The notes: generated from the sequence alone by a model not told the origin. 64,000 nucleotides of DNA from Selenomonas sputigena ATCC 35185 (GCF_000208405.1 NC_015437.1:310001-374000), one strand, 5' to 3'; positions 22,028 through 31,119 are shown, numbered from the stretch's first letter. Translations and numbers: made by a program.

Positions 22028-22915
22028 TCATAGCAGTGACATATACTTGCTGCGAGCCATGGCGTCAATGCCGAGCAGATCCATGGCTTTCTCTGGCGAG
22101 ACGCCCGCATTCTTCATCAGATTGCGGATGCTGCTGAGAAAGGCGCTTTCTTCGCCATGTGCTTTGCCGCGAGCTTCGCCGCGGGCTTCACCACGGGCTT
22201 CACCGCGAACCTCGGCTTCGGCTACTTCGGCCTTGAGAATGTGTTCCAGGTCACTCTTGACGAGGTCTTCAATCAATTTGCACATGGTGGAGGCTCCCCT
22301 TTCGTTTTCTTTGAAAAATCTCGCTCGATTTGCTAAGACGCTGTAATGCATGTCGTTGGGGTTTTCACAGAAGAAATCATGCATCAGGCGACCGAGCGGC
22401 GTGTCGTCTTGATATGCGGCATTGACGTAGATAATATGTGCGCCGTCGTCGAAGGCGACTCCTGTTTCAGCGAAGGACTTCTGTACATGATATAGTGGTC
22501 GATTGCCTTTCCATACATCGTGTTCCGTAATGAAGATGACATAGGTTTCGGGCAGTTCCCTGAAGTCTTTTCCCTTGTCGAGTTCGCGTGCGTCCATCAT
22601 GCAGCTGTTGTAGCGCGCTCGCATGGGATCGGCACCCTCGTCATCGCGCTGCACTTCGACATCGAAGATGCGTTCACCGTCAGTGGCAATTGCATCGAAG
22701 CGCACACCGCGTCCGAAGAGGTTGGGGACAGATCTTTGCGTCAATACTTCTTCGACGCGCAGTTGTGGATTGCCAAAGATGATTTGCAGCAAAAGCTCCA
22801 TACAGGCGATGTCGCCGTCGAAACAGCTGTTGAAAAATGCGTCGTCAATCAAACGCAGTTTCTTGATGATGTCACGATAGACTTTTTGCCGCTCCGGTGT
22901 GTCGAAAATCGTCAT
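22028..22915 (-). CDS. Rpn-family recombination-promoting nuclease/putative transposase (PD-(D/E)XK)
   Basis: A 295-residue protein of the PDDEXK_2 group. The N-terminal domain shows DDAFFNSCFDGDIACMELLL, then the nuclease core with RFDAIATDGERIFDVEVQRD, where Asp and E-V-Q form the metal site, then DELDKGKDF-type and ETYVIFITEHDVW strands. The C-terminal part is a coiled, charged tail with four tandem GEAR-like units (AEVRGEARGEARGEARGKAH) and ends SKYMSLL. Rpn proteins nick DNA and promote RecA-independent recombination; many genomes have several. It lies upstream of nagZ on the same strand. Confidence 0.85.
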   Translation of the reverse strand: MTIFDTPERQKVYRDIIKKLRLIDDAFFNSCFDGDIACMELLLQIIFGNPQLRVEEVLTQRSVPNLFGRGVRFDAIATDGERIFDVEVQRDDEGADPMRARYNSCMMDARELDKGKDFRELPETYVIFITEHDVWKGNRPLYHVQKSFAETGVAFDDGAHIIYVNAAYQDDTPLGRLMHDFFCENPNDMHYSVLANRARFFKENERGASTMCKLIEDLVKSDLEHILKAEVAEAEVRGEARGEARGEARGKAHGEESAFLSSIRNLMKNAGVSPEKAMDLLGIDAMARSKYMSLL

Positions 22916-23004
22916 GTGCCGCTCCTTTGAAACGAGGCTTCGCTTACCTCATATTTTATAAAAAATCTGTCCCATTGGCAAGCATTCGCGCTTTTCGATG
23001 CAAG

Positions 23005-23040
23005 AAAAGCCGAGTGCAGCTTTTCCTGCATTCGGCTTTG
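23005..23040 (-). terminator. Terminator after the small Hsp90-annotated-type protein gene
   Basis: Stem of about 14 bases (AAAGCCGAGTGCAG with CTGCATTCGGCTTT), six-base loop, T-rich on the minus strand side. Confidence 0.75.
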
Positions 23041-23062
23041 GCAGTCTGTTTGATTCCGCGTC

Positions 23063-23413
23063 TTACTTGAGCAGCACGCTCGCGTTTTCGAGCACGGTTT
23101 CGCCTGCCTGGCACGCGGGGCAGAAACAAATCTTGTTGCCGGCAGCTTTGAACTCTTCGGCTTTCTTTGCGAGGTTTGCAGCTTCTTCACTGCCGAAGAT
23201 GCTTTTCGCTTCGTCGGACTGGAAGAAGGCGAGTGAGGCGTCGATGCTGGAGACATCTTCCTTGAGAGCGGCGATGAGCTTTTCGGAGAGCTTCTTTTCC
23301 GCGTCCGTGCCGATGGAGGCGAGCCAGTCTTCGCCGAGCTTTCGGAGTCCTTCGTAGCAGCTCGGGGCGCTGACGATCTCTTTGACCTTTTCAATGAGGG
23401 TTTGCTTGTCCAT
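23063..23413 (-). CDS. Conserved small protein of the clostridial 'Hsp90-like' annotation group
   Basis: A 116-residue soluble helical protein, MDKQTLIEKVKEIVSAPSCY at the N-terminus and NKICFCPACQAGETVLENAS at the C-terminus. Similar proteins in Clostridia and Negativicutes are often labelled molecular chaperone Hsp90, but they lack the Hsp90 ATPase domain and the label is not supported. The CFCPAC motif could bind a metal or undergo redox change. The ATG at 23413 is preceded by AGAAAGGA; a second upstream ATG at 23443 has no site. Function unknown. Confidence 0.75.
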   Translation of the reverse strand: MDKQTLIEKVKEIVSAPSCYEGLRKLGEDWLASIGTDAEKKLSEKLIAALKEDVSSIDASLAFFQSDEAKSIFGSEEAANLAKKAEEFKAAGNKICFCPACQAGETVLENASVLLK

Positions 23414-23538
23414 GAATAACATCCTTTCTTTATTCGTTGACATTGCCTATTACGACTATAGAAGAAATGGGGCAGAATTGCAAGCGGTTATTGACAAAGC
23501 GCGGAAAATTTACGTAGTATAGTAATGGAAGAATGGTG

Positions 23539-23605
23539 GAAGCGCGGCTGAGATGGAGTCGTCCGGATATGCGAAGATGGGCGCTTGAGCTTATTCGTGC
23601 TTCCT
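23539..23605. mobile_element. Short MITE-like palindrome upstream of the thioredoxin-reductase-like gene
   Basis: Left end GGAAGCGCGGCTGAGATGGA and right end TTATTCGTGCTTCC align with the ends of the element at 13420-13938 but without internal cargo. It supplies the leader sequence just before the GGAAAGGAG site of the next gene. Confidence 0.6.
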
Positions 23606-23629
23606 TTGGGACGGAAAGGAGATTCAGGC

Positions 23630-24502
23630 ATGAAACATCTTCTTGTCATCGGACAGGGGCCTGCGGGCGTTTCGGCGGCTGTTTACGCGAAGCGCGGCGG
23701 GGCGGCGGTCACGGTCGTTGCGAACGGCGTCGGTGCGCTCGAAAAGGCGGAAAGGATTGAAAACTATTACGGCTTCGGCGAGCCGCTGACGGGCAGGGAG
23801 CTTGCCGCGCAGGGCGTCGAGGGCGCGAAGCGTCTCGGCGTGGATTTCGTCGAGGGGGAGCTTGTCGGCCTGCGCTTCAAGGACACGATGGACGGCTTCG
23901 TCGCTGAGCTGGTGCATCGGACGCTCGAAGCGGATGCAGTCGTGCTCGCCATGGGCGCTTCGCGCCTCGCGCCGCCGCTCTCAGGACTCAAGGAGCTGGA
24001 AGGGCACGGCGTGAGCTACTGCGCGATCTGCGACGCCTTCTTCTATCGCGGCAAGGAGGCCGCCGTCCTCGGCGCGGGTGACTATGCGCTTGCAGAAGCT
24101 GCGGCGCTCCTGCCGCACGCGGCGAAGGTGCATCTTTTGACGAATGGCGAGGCGGCGCCCGCGCACGTGCCGGCAGGGCTTCTCGTGCATACGGAACGAC
24201 TCGCCGCGGTCGAGGGCGAGGGCAGAGTCGAGCGCGTCGTCTTTGCGGGTGGCACGGCGCTTCCCGTCAGCGGCGTATTCGTCGCCGTCGGCACGGCGGG
24301 CAGTACGGCGATTGCCAAGAAGCTCGGCATTCTTCTCGACGGCGTATATCTGAAAGTGAATGAGAAGATGGAGACGAACGTGCCCGGCGTCTTTGCCGCG
24401 GGCGATGCGACGGGCGGACTCCTGCAGGTGGCGAAGGCCGTGCACGAGGGCGCGGTCGCGGGGCTTTCGGCGCTGAAGTTTTTGCGCGGCAAAAAGGCTT
24501 GA
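23630..24502 (+). CDS. Thioredoxin-reductase-like flavoprotein
   Basis: A 290-residue FAD/NAD(P) disulfide oxidoreductase with the low-molecular-weight thioredoxin reductase layout: MKHLLVIGQGPAGVSAAVYA (FAD motif), the redox-active CAIC in GVSYCAICDAFFYRGKEAAV, the second nucleotide motif VLGAGDYALAEAAAL and the FAD-binding NVPGVFAAGDATGG near the end. The family norm is CATC, so Ile in the third place of the motif is a small deviation. Such enzymes reduce thioredoxin or glutaredoxin-like partners; a thioredoxin gene lies about 3.5 kb downstream. The ATG at 23630 has AAAGGAG upstream. Confidence 0.85.
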   Translation: MKHLLVIGQGPAGVSAAVYAKRGGAAVTVVANGVGALEKAERIENYYGFGEPLTGRELAAQGVEGAKRLGVDFVEGELVGLRFKDTMDGFVAELVHRTLEADAVVLAMGASRLAPPLSGLKELEGHGVSYCAICDAFFYRGKEAAVLGAGDYALAEAAALLPHAAKVHLLTNGEAAPAHVPAGLLVHTERLAAVEGEGRVERVVFAGGTALPVSGVFVAVGTAGSTAIAKKLGILLDGVYLKVNEKMETNVPGVFAAGDATGGLLQVAKAVHEGAVAGLSALKFLRGKKA

Positions 24503-24569
24503 ATGGAAGACGTGCGTCGGACGGCAATTTTCCTTTGAAAAAAATTGGAAAGGGACGCCCCTTCCATGC

Positions 24570-24698
24570 TATAATGATGGCCAAGGTATGTACGGCAGCT
24601 GGGCGCGGGCGTGTCCGGCAGTTTTTCTTCGGGAAATGGTGATAAATTGAGGCCGCATAGAAGTGTGAGCATGAGCGGCCGAATTTATCCGTGCTTCT
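24570..24698 (+). promoter_or_regulatory. Leader of the FIST chemoreceptor gene: promoter box plus MITE-like hairpin
   Basis: TATAAT lies at 24570-24575, preceded by a GGAAAGGG/CCCCTTCC dyad. At 24632-24698 is a further copy of the MITE-like palindrome: GATAAATTGAGGCCGC pairs with GCGGCCGAATTTATC (one bulge), ending GTGCTTC. The gene's AGGAGG follows at 24704. Confidence 0.6.
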
Positions 24699-24717
24699 TT
24701 TGTCAGGAGGTTCGAAG

Positions 24718-26820
24718 GTGTTTGATTTTTTGAAGAGCAGAAAAGATGAGGAAGGGAAATCTTCTCTGCGCGATCGCGTGGATGCGAAGCCCTTGCCGCA
24801 GGTTCAAAAGGCAGCCGCGCAGAACAAAGCGCCGGCAGCCAGAGATTTGCAGGGCGCTGATGTCGCCGTCTGCTACCTGCATCGAAGCGAGATCGCGCGG
24901 GAAAACCTCGCGCCCATCGCCTCCCTGCCCGACGGCGCGGCGATCGTCCTCGGCTTCGTCTCGCCCGATCTCGACTTGACGGATGTCGGCAGAGCCGTGC
25001 AGCAGGCGCTCGGCAAGGAGGTGCGCGTCGTGCTCATGACGGACGCGGGCGAGCTTTGTCGTCCGCAGGGCAGTGCGACGCTCTACCAGGAAGCCGGCGA
25101 AGGACGCGCACGCGTGCTTCTGCAGGGATATTCGCGCCGCATGATCGAGGGCGTCTTCACGATGAGCGTTCCGCTCCACTCGCAGGATTTGAAGGCGGAT
25201 CGCATCGACATGAGCCTTGAGGCGCGTCTCCAGGCGATCAAGGGCGAGCTTGAGCGGCATACGCCGCCGTTTCGCATCAGTCTCTACCATACGTTTGCGC
25301 TCGTCTACATTGACGGACTTTCGCGCTCGGAGACGTTCCTCATGCAGGCGCTCTACGAGTCGCGAAAGTTCCCGTGCCCCTATATCGGCGGCTCGTCTGC
25401 CCCCGATGCGCACGGGCGCGCCTGCGTCTACGACGGCGAAGCGAGCCTTGAAGATCATGCCGTCATTACGCTCGTGCGTCTCAGGCGCGGCTACCGCTAT
25501 GGCATCTTCAAGACGCAGGCGGTCGAAAAGACGGATACGTCCTTCATCATCGATAAGGCCTCGACGGCGCTTCGCTCTGTCGAGACGCTGCAGCTTTCGT
25601 CGGGCGAGACATTGCCGGCGTTGGAGGCCTTGAAACGCACGCTTGGCGTGCATTCTGCCGCCGATCTTGATGCGGCAATGCAGAAGTACACGTTCGCTTC
25701 CGATATCAACGAAGACTTCTTCATTCGCTCGGTCAGTGCGCTCGACCATGCGCGAGGCCGCCTGAATCTCTACTGCGACATCGTGACGGGCGAGCGGCTT
25801 CATCTGATGAAGCGCGGCTCTCTCGCCGATACGCTCGCCAAGGGTCTCATCGATTTCCAGCGCGGCAAGCCTGCACCGCTCGGCGGCATTCTGAACGACT
25901 GCATCCTGCGCCGCCTCTGCTATGCGTCGGAGACGGGGCGCATCGACGAGTTCCGTGATGTGCCTGTCGCAGGCTTTTCGAGCTTCGGTGAAATCGCGGG
26001 GCTGCATGTCAACGAGACGCTGACGGCGCTCTTCTTCTATCATGTGCCTTCGGGCGTGAGTTTCCGCGATGACTACATCGATAACTTCGCGAGCATCTAC
26101 GCCGACTGCGACGCCTTTTTCTTCCGCCGCATGATCGACCGGCAGGCGCATGTGGGGGCGCTCAAAGATGACCTTGTCGCCATGTTCCGCGACTATCAGC
26201 AGAAGATTCCTGCGATCATCGACTCCATCACGCGCATTTCCGATGAGGTTCATGCGATTCAGGCGGCGCTCAAGAACCTTTCGGACGGCTCGGCCGAGCA
26301 GAAGCAGCTCTTCGCGCAGATCGTGCGCCAAGGCGAGGAGATCGGGCCGACGCTCGAAAAGCTGGCGCAGGACACGAAGCGCATCGACGAGGTCATCCGC
26401 CTGATTGCAGGCATCGCTTCGCAGATCAATTTGCTCGCCTTGAATGCGACCATAGAAGCGGCGCGTGCGGGCGAGGCGGGACGTGGCTTCGCCGTCGTCG
26501 CGCAGGAGGTCGGCAAGCTATCGGGCACGACGCAGGAAAACCTCACGGCATCCGACGAGGCGGTGCGAAAGCTGCTGCACGAAGTGCGCAAGATCGACGC
26601 CATCATGGAGGCAAACGAGGAAATGGAGAAGAAGATTCGTGCTTTCGACGCGCAGTTCAACGAGCAAATGACCGTGCTGCAGAAGACGCTTGAAGGAAGC
26701 CTCGTGCACATCGCCGAGTCGGCGCGCTCCGTCAGCGAGTTGGAAAAGGTCAGTGAGTCGGCGAATATGCGCATGGAGGCGATCAACCTCCTGATCCGAA
26801 ACATCGAGCGCGGCGCGTAG
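24718..26820 (+). CDS. Soluble FIST-domain methyl-accepting chemotaxis-type sensor
   Basis: A 700-residue cytoplasmic sensor. Residues about 40-225 match FIST_N and about 230-400 FIST_C, sensory domains predicted to bind small ligands such as amino acids. The C-terminal part (about 480-700) is an MCP signalling hairpin with the conserved tip region [37 protein letters not shown], but no HAMP domain or membrane segment, so it senses inside the cell. It would signal through CheA/CheW, not encoded here. The GTG at 24718, eight bases after AGGAGG, is the likely start. The azlC gene abuts its stop codon. Confidence 0.88.
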   Translation: MFDFLKSRKDEEGKSSLRDRVDAKPLPQVQKAAAQNKAPAARDLQGADVAVCYLHRSEIARENLAPIASLPDGAAIVLGFVSPDLDLTDVGRAVQQALGKEVRVVLMTDAGELCRPQGSATLYQEAGEGRARVLLQGYSRRMIEGVFTMSVPLHSQDLKADRIDMSLEARLQAIKGELERHTPPFRISLYHTFALVYIDGLSRSETFLMQALYESRKFPCPYIGGSSAPDAHGRACVYDGEASLEDHAVITLVRLRRGYRYGIFKTQAVEKTDTSFIIDKASTALRSVETLQLSSGETLPALEALKRTLGVHSAADLDAAMQKYTFASDINEDFFIRSVSALDHARGRLNLYCDIVTGERLHLMKRGSLADTLAKGLIDFQRGKPAPLGGILNDCILRRLCYASETGRIDEFRDVPVAGFSSFGEIAGLHVNETLTALFFYHVPSGVSFRDDYIDNFASIYADCDAFFFRRMIDRQAHVGALKDDLVAMFRDYQQKIPAIIDSITRISDEVHAIQAALKNLSDGSAEQKQLFAQIVRQGEEIGPTLEKLAQDTKRIDEVIRLIAGIASQINLLALNATIEAARAGEAGRGFAVVAQEVGKLSGTTQENLTASDEAVRKLLHEVRKIDAIMEANEEMEKKIRAFDAQFNEQMTVLQKTLEGSLVHIAESARSVSELEKVSESANMRMEAINLLIRNIERGA

Positions 26821-27546
26821 GTGGGAGGCTTGACTCTTCGCGGCAGCGGGGCGAAGGCGCGCGCTCTTCGCGCGGCATTTCCGCGCACCGTGCCGATTCT
26901 CGCGGGCTTTCTCTTTCTCGGCATGGCGTACGGCGTCTACATGCATGTGCTCGGCTTCTCCTTCTGGTATCCCGTCGTCATGGCCGTCGTCATTTTCGGC
27001 GGCTCCTTGGAGTTCGTTGCGGGAACGCTGCTGCTCTCGCCCTTTGCGCCCGTGCAGGCGTTCTTCATCGCCTTGATGATTCAGGCGCGTCATCTCTTCT
27101 ACGGGCTTTCCATGCTCGAAAAGTACAAAGGACTCGGCGCCAAGCGCATCTATCTCATCTATGGACTTTGCGACGAGACGTTCTCCATCGCCTATACGAC
27201 GCGCCTGCCACAGGATGTCGATCGCGGCTGGTTCTACTTCTTCGTGACGCTTCTCAATCAGCTCTATTGGGTTGCAGGTACGGCGCTCGGCAGTCTCGTG
27301 GGCGGTCTGATGAGCTTCGACACTTCGGGACTCGGCTTCGTGATGACGGCGATGTTCGTCGTCATCTTCCTGGAGCAATTCCTGCATGAAAAGCAGCATA
27401 TCAGCGCCGCTGTCGGCTTTCTCGCCGCAGGCGTCTGCCTCTTCTTCTTCGGCACAGACGACTTCCTCATCCCGACGATGGTGCTGATCTTGCTCTTTTT
27501 GACCGCACTGCGCCGCTCGATTGCGCGGAAGGGAGGATTTCGATGA
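26821..27546 (+). CDS. azlC: AzlC family branched-chain amino acid exporter, large subunit
   Basis: A 241-residue membrane protein with seven or eight hydrophobic segments and the AzlC pattern: PRTVPILAGFLFLGMAYGVY, PVVMAVVIFGGSLEFVAGTL, MIQARHLFYGLSMLEKYKG and IYGLCDETFSIAYTT. With AzlD it exports branched-chain amino acids and their toxic analogues. The GTG start lies directly after the stop of the FIST gene, and its end overlaps azlD by four bases. Confidence 0.92.
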   Translation: MGGLTLRGSGAKARALRAAFPRTVPILAGFLFLGMAYGVYMHVLGFSFWYPVVMAVVIFGGSLEFVAGTLLLSPFAPVQAFFIALMIQARHLFYGLSMLEKYKGLGAKRIYLIYGLCDETFSIAYTTRLPQDVDRGWFYFFVTLLNQLYWVAGTALGSLVGGLMSFDTSGLGFVMTAMFVVIFLEQFLHEKQHISAAVGFLAAGVCLFFFGTDDFLIPTMVLILLFLTALRRSIARKGGFR

Positions 27547-27872
27547 GCTTTTCTGAGGAAGCCGCGACGATCACCCTGTGCGCGCTGGCGACGCTCCTTA
27601 CGCGCGCTGTGCCGTTCCTCATCTTTTCGGGCAGGAAGCCGACGCCCGCCTATGTGCGCTACTTGGGCGATGCGCTGCCCGCGGCGATCTTCGCGATGCT
27701 CGTCGTCTACTGTCTCAAGGATGTCGCGTGGCTCGCCGCGCCGCACGGCTTGCCCGAGCTTTTGGGCGTCGCCGTGACGGTGGGCTTGCATGTGTGGCGC
27801 AGGCAGTTTCTCTTCTCCATCGCGGGCGGTACAGTCTGCTACATGCTGCTCATACAGTTCGTATTCATCTGA
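27543..27872 (+). CDS. azlD: AzlD family small subunit
   Basis: A 109-residue protein with four hydrophobic helices: TLCALATLLTRAVPFLIFSG, RYLGDALPAAIFAMLVVYCL and AVTVGLHVWRRQFLFSIAGG. This is the AzlD/DUF931 partner of AzlC, needed for branched-chain amino acid export. The ATG overlaps the azlC stop (ATGA), so translation is coupled. A bidirectional terminator follows. Confidence 0.92.
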   Translation: MSFSEEAATITLCALATLLTRAVPFLIFSGRKPTPAYVRYLGDALPAAIFAMLVVYCLKDVAWLAAPHGLPELLGVAVTVGLHVWRRQFLFSIAGGTVCYMLLIQFVFI

Positions 27873-27897
27873 AGAAGCACGGATGGATGCAGCGCCT

Positions 27898-27945
27898 ATC
27901 AAAAAAAGAGCCGCCACGGCTGCAAAACCATGGCGGCTCTTTCTC
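27898..27945. terminator. Bidirectional terminator between azlD and trxA
   Basis: AGAGCCGCCA...TGGCGGCTCT stem with a run of A on the left and TTTCTCG on the right, so it can end both convergent units. Confidence 0.85.
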
Positions 27946-27984
27946 GTACGTCTTGAGGAAGTGCGGAATTTATCCGCGATCCCT

Positions 27985-28293
27985 TCAGTCGAGCAGGCTC
28001 TCGACCATCTCGCGCGGCACGAAGCCGACGGATTCTTTCGTCTTCTTTCCGTCCTTGAAGACGATGAGCGTCGGAATCGACTGCACGCCGAACCGGACGG
28101 CGAGATCGGGCTGCTCGTCGATGTTGACCTTGCCGACCTTGAGGTCGGGATGCCCTGCAGCCACCTCGTCGATGACGGGCGTGAGCATGCGGCACGGGCC
28201 GCACCACGGCGCCCAGAAGTCGAGCAGCACCGCGCCCTTGGCGGCCGTGACCTCGCTCTCGAAGTTTTCCTTTGTAATCTCTATTGCATTCAT
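27985..28293 (-). CDS. trxA: Thioredoxin
   Basis: A 102-residue classical thioredoxin: AVLLDFWAPWCGPCRMLTPV contains the WCGPCR active site, followed by DEQPDLAVRFGVQSIPTLIV with the conserved cis-proline and the FKDGKKTKE turn. It reduces protein disulfides in the cytoplasm. The ATG at 28293 has GAGGGA at a good distance; an ATG at 28308 lies upstream without a site. It is monocistronic, between its terminator and a region divergent to the carbonic anhydrase gene. Confidence 0.97.
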   Translation of the reverse strand: MNAIEITKENFESEVTAAKGAVLLDFWAPWCGPCRMLTPVIDEVAAGHPDLKVGKVNIDEQPDLAVRFGVQSIPTLIVFKDGKKTKESVGFVPREMVESLLD

Positions 28294-28405
28294 GTTTATC
28301 CCTCGCAATCTTTTTTTGATGAAGCTCCTTCTTCATTATATCACATTTTTTTCCTCGGAAAAAGCGGGAAAGCGTGCGATTTCTTCCGTCTTGCCGTCAA
28401 ATCTC

Positions 28406-28434
28406 TTGCAATATCGCGCTTTTTCCACTACAAT
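28406..28434 (+). promoter_or_regulatory. Promoter of the carbonic anhydrase gene
   Basis: TTGCAA (28406-28411) and TACAAT (28429-28434) with a 17-bp spacer. The leader carries the right-end sequence of the MITE-like family (28468-28483, ATTTATCCGTGCTTCC). Confidence 0.7.
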
Positions 28435-28500
28435 GATGAACGAAAAATAATGATGGGGAGTCGTTGAATTTATCCGTGCTTCCCTGGAAAGGTGGATTCC

Positions 28501-29064
28501 ATGACACGATTGGAAGAGATGCTGCAGGCGAATGAGGCGTACTGCAAGAACCCGCCCGTCGACTACACGGGAGAGGATGCACACGAGAGCAAGCTGCCGA
28601 AGAAGAAAATCGCCGTGTTCACCTGCATGGACACGCGCCTTGTAGAGCTTTTGGAGCCTGCCTTGGGGCTAAAGCGCGGCGACGCGAAATTCGTCAAGAC
28701 CGTCGGCAACACGCTCATCGGCCCCTTCGACGGCGTTGTGCGAAGCCTCATGGTTGCGACATACGAGCTCGGCATTGAGGAGATCTTCGTCGTCGGTCAC
28801 GACGAATGCGGCATGGCGAAGACGACGGCGAAGAGTCTCATCGAGGCCATGCACGCGCGCGGCGTCGACGATGCGGCGATCGCGCCCCTGCGCGAGGAGC
28901 TTGTGCATTGGGCGGACAGCTTCAGCCATCCGGCGGAAAATGTCAAGGAAGTCGTCCAAAAACTGCGCGAGAATCCGCTGCTGCCGAAGGATCTTAAGAT
29001 TCACGGACTGATGTTGCACCCGAGGACAGGCAAGGTCGACCTGATTGAGAGCGGCGATGCGTGA
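28501..29064 (+). CDS. Beta-class carbonic anhydrase
   Basis: A 187-residue zinc enzyme interconverting CO2 and bicarbonate. The beta-class metal ligands are visible: Cys and the Asp/Arg dyad in FTCMDTRLVELL, and His-x-x-Cys in VVGHDECGMAKTT. It belongs to the shorter bacterial group with an FVKTVGNTLIGPFDGVVRSL segment. The ATG at 28501 follows AAGGTGG; a GTG at 28492 lies within that site. It is probably transcribed alone from the promoter described just upstream. Confidence 0.93.
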   Translation: MTRLEEMLQANEAYCKNPPVDYTGEDAHESKLPKKKIAVFTCMDTRLVELLEPALGLKRGDAKFVKTVGNTLIGPFDGVVRSLMVATYELGIEEIFVVGHDECGMAKTTAKSLIEAMHARGVDDAAIAPLREELVHWADSFSHPAENVKEVVQKLRENPLLPKDLKIHGLMLHPRTGKVDLIESGDA

Positions 29065-29121
29065 AGAGAGCATCGGATACGAGGAGAAGTTTTTTGCTGC
29101 AGGTATGCCGAAGGAGAAGTC

Positions 29122-29637
29122 ATGATGGCCGCTCGAAGAAAGAACCGTGACTTTACCGCGAAGGATCTTGTCTTGACGGCGCTGATGACGGCGATCGTCT
29201 TTCTAGCCACCTTCGTGCCGCACATCCCGATTCCGCTGGGCTACGCGCATTTGGGCGATGCCGCGATCTTTCTCTTCGCACTTTTGGCGCCGCGGCGCTC
29301 GGCGCTCTTTGCCGCGTGCTTCGGCTCGGCGCTTGCCGACTTCATGAGCGGCTTCGCGCTTTGGATCGTGCCGACACTCGTCATCAAGTTCGTCATGGCG
29401 GAAATCGTCTGCCGCATGGCGGATGCGGCGAGTCTCGTTGGACGCATCGGCGTGGCGCTCACGCTTTCAAGCCTCTGGATGGCGGCGGCCTACACGTTCG
29501 CAGGGGCTGTCCTTTACGACAGCCTCGCGGCGGCGCTCGCCTCCTTCCCCGGGCTTTTCGCGGAGGGCGTCGTCAATAGCGTCTTGGCGCTCGCCGCCCT
29601 GCCGTTTTTACGCGGGCGTTTTTTGCGCAAGGATTGA
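29122..29637 (+). CDS. ECF transporter S component (ECF-ribofla-trS-like)
   Basis: A 171-residue membrane protein with five or six helices. The pattern TAKDLVLTALMTAIVFLATF, IPLGYAHLGDAAIFLFALLA and ACFGSALADFMSGFALWIVP is typical of substrate-binding S components of energy-coupling-factor vitamin transporters, which use a shared AT-A'-T module encoded elsewhere. The substrate cannot be read from sequence. It stands nine bases before the menaquinone gene mqnE, which suggests a link to a cofactor or menaquinone precursor. Confidence 0.85.
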   Translation: MMAARRKNRDFTAKDLVLTALMTAIVFLATFVPHIPIPLGYAHLGDAAIFLFALLAPRRSALFAACFGSALADFMSGFALWIVPTLVIKFVMAEIVCRMADAASLVGRIGVALTLSSLWMAAAYTFAGAVLYDSLAAALASFPGLFAEGVVNSVLALAALPFLRGRFLRKD

Positions 29638-29646
29638 ATTTTATGG

Positions 29647-30768
29647 ATGAGGAAAGAAGTGACGGAATTGCTCGCTCCCAAGGGCTATGAAGATATTGAA
29701 GAAAAGGTGCTGGCGAAAGAGCGCCTGACGCGCGAGGACGGCGTCCGCCTCTTTGACTGCAGGAACATCGCTTGGCTCGGTGCACTCGCCGACCATGTGC
29801 GGTGCGAAAAGTGCGGCGACGTCGTCTACTACAACGTGAACTGCCATGTGAACCTCACGAATATATGCCGTGCGCACTGCAAGTTCTGCGCTTTCGGCCG
29901 TGACGCCGAGGACAAGGGCGCCTACGAGATGGAGGCGGCGGACGCCATCGCCGTCGTCGAGGATGCGATGAAGGATCCGCATCTTGCGGGACTGCACGTC
30001 GTTTCGGGGCTGCATCCCGAGTGGAGCTTCGATGACTATCTCGCGCGTCTTCGTGCACTGCACGAAAGATTCCCCAAGCTCTACCTCAAGGGATTCACGG
30101 GCGTCGAGATCACGCACTTTTCCAAGATCTCGGGGCTTTCCGTGCGCGAGGTGCTGGAAAGGCTCAAGGCGGCGGGACTCGATGCGATCGCGGGCGGCGG
30201 CGCTGAGATTCTCTCCGACCGCATCCGCGAAGAGCTGTGTCCGAACAAGGCGACGGCGAAGGAGTGGCTCGACGCTGCGCGCACGGCGCATGAACTCGGC
30301 ATCAAGTCGAACGCCTCGATGCTCTACGGGCATATCGAGACGCTCGCCGAGCGCGTCGACCATCTGCTCGCACTGCGCTCTCTGCAGGACGAGACGGGTG
30401 GCTTCCAGACGTTCATCTGCTTCCCGTTCCTGCCGAAGAACACGGCGCTCGCCGCCGAGAGCGGCATCTCTCAGACCTCGATGTGGGACGACCTCAGGAC
30501 GATGGCGATCTCGCGCCTCATGCTCGACAACTTCACGAACATCAAGGCATATTGGGTCATGCTGACCGTCCCCGTCGCCCAAGTAGCGCTCGGCTTCGGC
30601 GCGAACGACATCGACGGTACGGTGCACAAGGAGACGATTCTGCACGACGCGGGCGCGAAGAGTCCGCGCGCGCTGACGGAGGACCGCATCATCCGCATCG
30701 TCAAGGAAGCCGGCCGCATCCCGGCGGCATGTGACTGCAACTTCAATATCCTTCATGTGTATGAATGA
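29647..30768 (+). CDS. mqnE: Aminofutalosine synthase
   Basis: A 373-residue radical SAM enzyme. The cluster motif CRAHCKFCAFGRD follows YYNVNCHVNLTNI, with GLHPEWSFDDYLARLR, GFTGVEITHFSKISGLS and LDAIAGGGAEILSDRIRE, all typical of MqnE. It joins 3-[(1-carboxyvinyl)oxy]benzoate to SAM, giving aminofutalosine in the futalosine route to menaquinone. MqnE is separated from MqnC by its longer N-terminus and these motifs. Other mqn genes are not in the window. The ATG at 29647 follows the ECF gene by nine bases. Confidence 0.92.
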   Translation: MRKEVTELLAPKGYEDIEEKVLAKERLTREDGVRLFDCRNIAWLGALADHVRCEKCGDVVYYNVNCHVNLTNICRAHCKFCAFGRDAEDKGAYEMEAADAIAVVEDAMKDPHLAGLHVVSGLHPEWSFDDYLARLRALHERFPKLYLKGFTGVEITHFSKISGLSVREVLERLKAAGLDAIAGGGAEILSDRIREELCPNKATAKEWLDAARTAHELGIKSNASMLYGHIETLAERVDHLLALRSLQDETGGFQTFICFPFLPKNTALAAESGISQTSMWDDLRTMAISRLMLDNFTNIKAYWVMLTVPVAQVALGFGANDIDGTVHKETILHDAGAKSPRALTEDRIIRIVKEAGRIPAACDCNFNILHVYE

Positions 30769-30788
30769 GGTGGGCAATATACTTGCTG

Positions 30789-31119
30789 TTATGATAGTGC
30801 GTCCTCGTCAAGCTTTGCAATTCTGCGTGCAGCGGTTTTATATACGGCAGAATCGCTGCGCAGACCAATGACGATGATAAGCATGTGATCGCGGTCTTGC
30901 ACCAGTTTGTAGACGATACGGATGCCTGAGCGCTTCAGCTTGATTTTTAATATTCGTGTCGGTGTGTGCGCCCAATGGCTTGCCGTAGCCGCCCTCACTT
31001 GCAGGCAGTGGGTTTTGAGAAACCTTGCAGATGGCTTTTGCCGTTTCCTGCTTTTGACTGCCGTCAAGACGCTCGAAATCTTTTTGCGCTGCGGCCAGGA
31101 ACTGTACCTGCCACGTTAT
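30789..31119 (-). pseudogene. Decayed RelE-like toxin, start codon and frame lost
   Basis: Read on the minus strand, the first part (31113-30960) encodes WQVQFLAAAQKDFERLDGSQ and SQNPLPASEGGYGKPLGAHT, the N-terminal half of a RelE-type toxin. The C-terminal half, ILKIKLKRSGIRIVYKLVQD and LIIVIGLRSDSAVYKTAARR, continues in another frame. A start codon is also missing: the antitoxin stop region reads AATAACG where an ATGA overlap would be expected, as if ATG had become ATA. Both lesions together make it very unlikely to be active. Confidence 0.75.

Noticed and set aside
23063-23413. Hsp90 chaperone
   Set aside because: The protein is 116 residues and has no ATPase domain; the label used for relatives seems mistaken.
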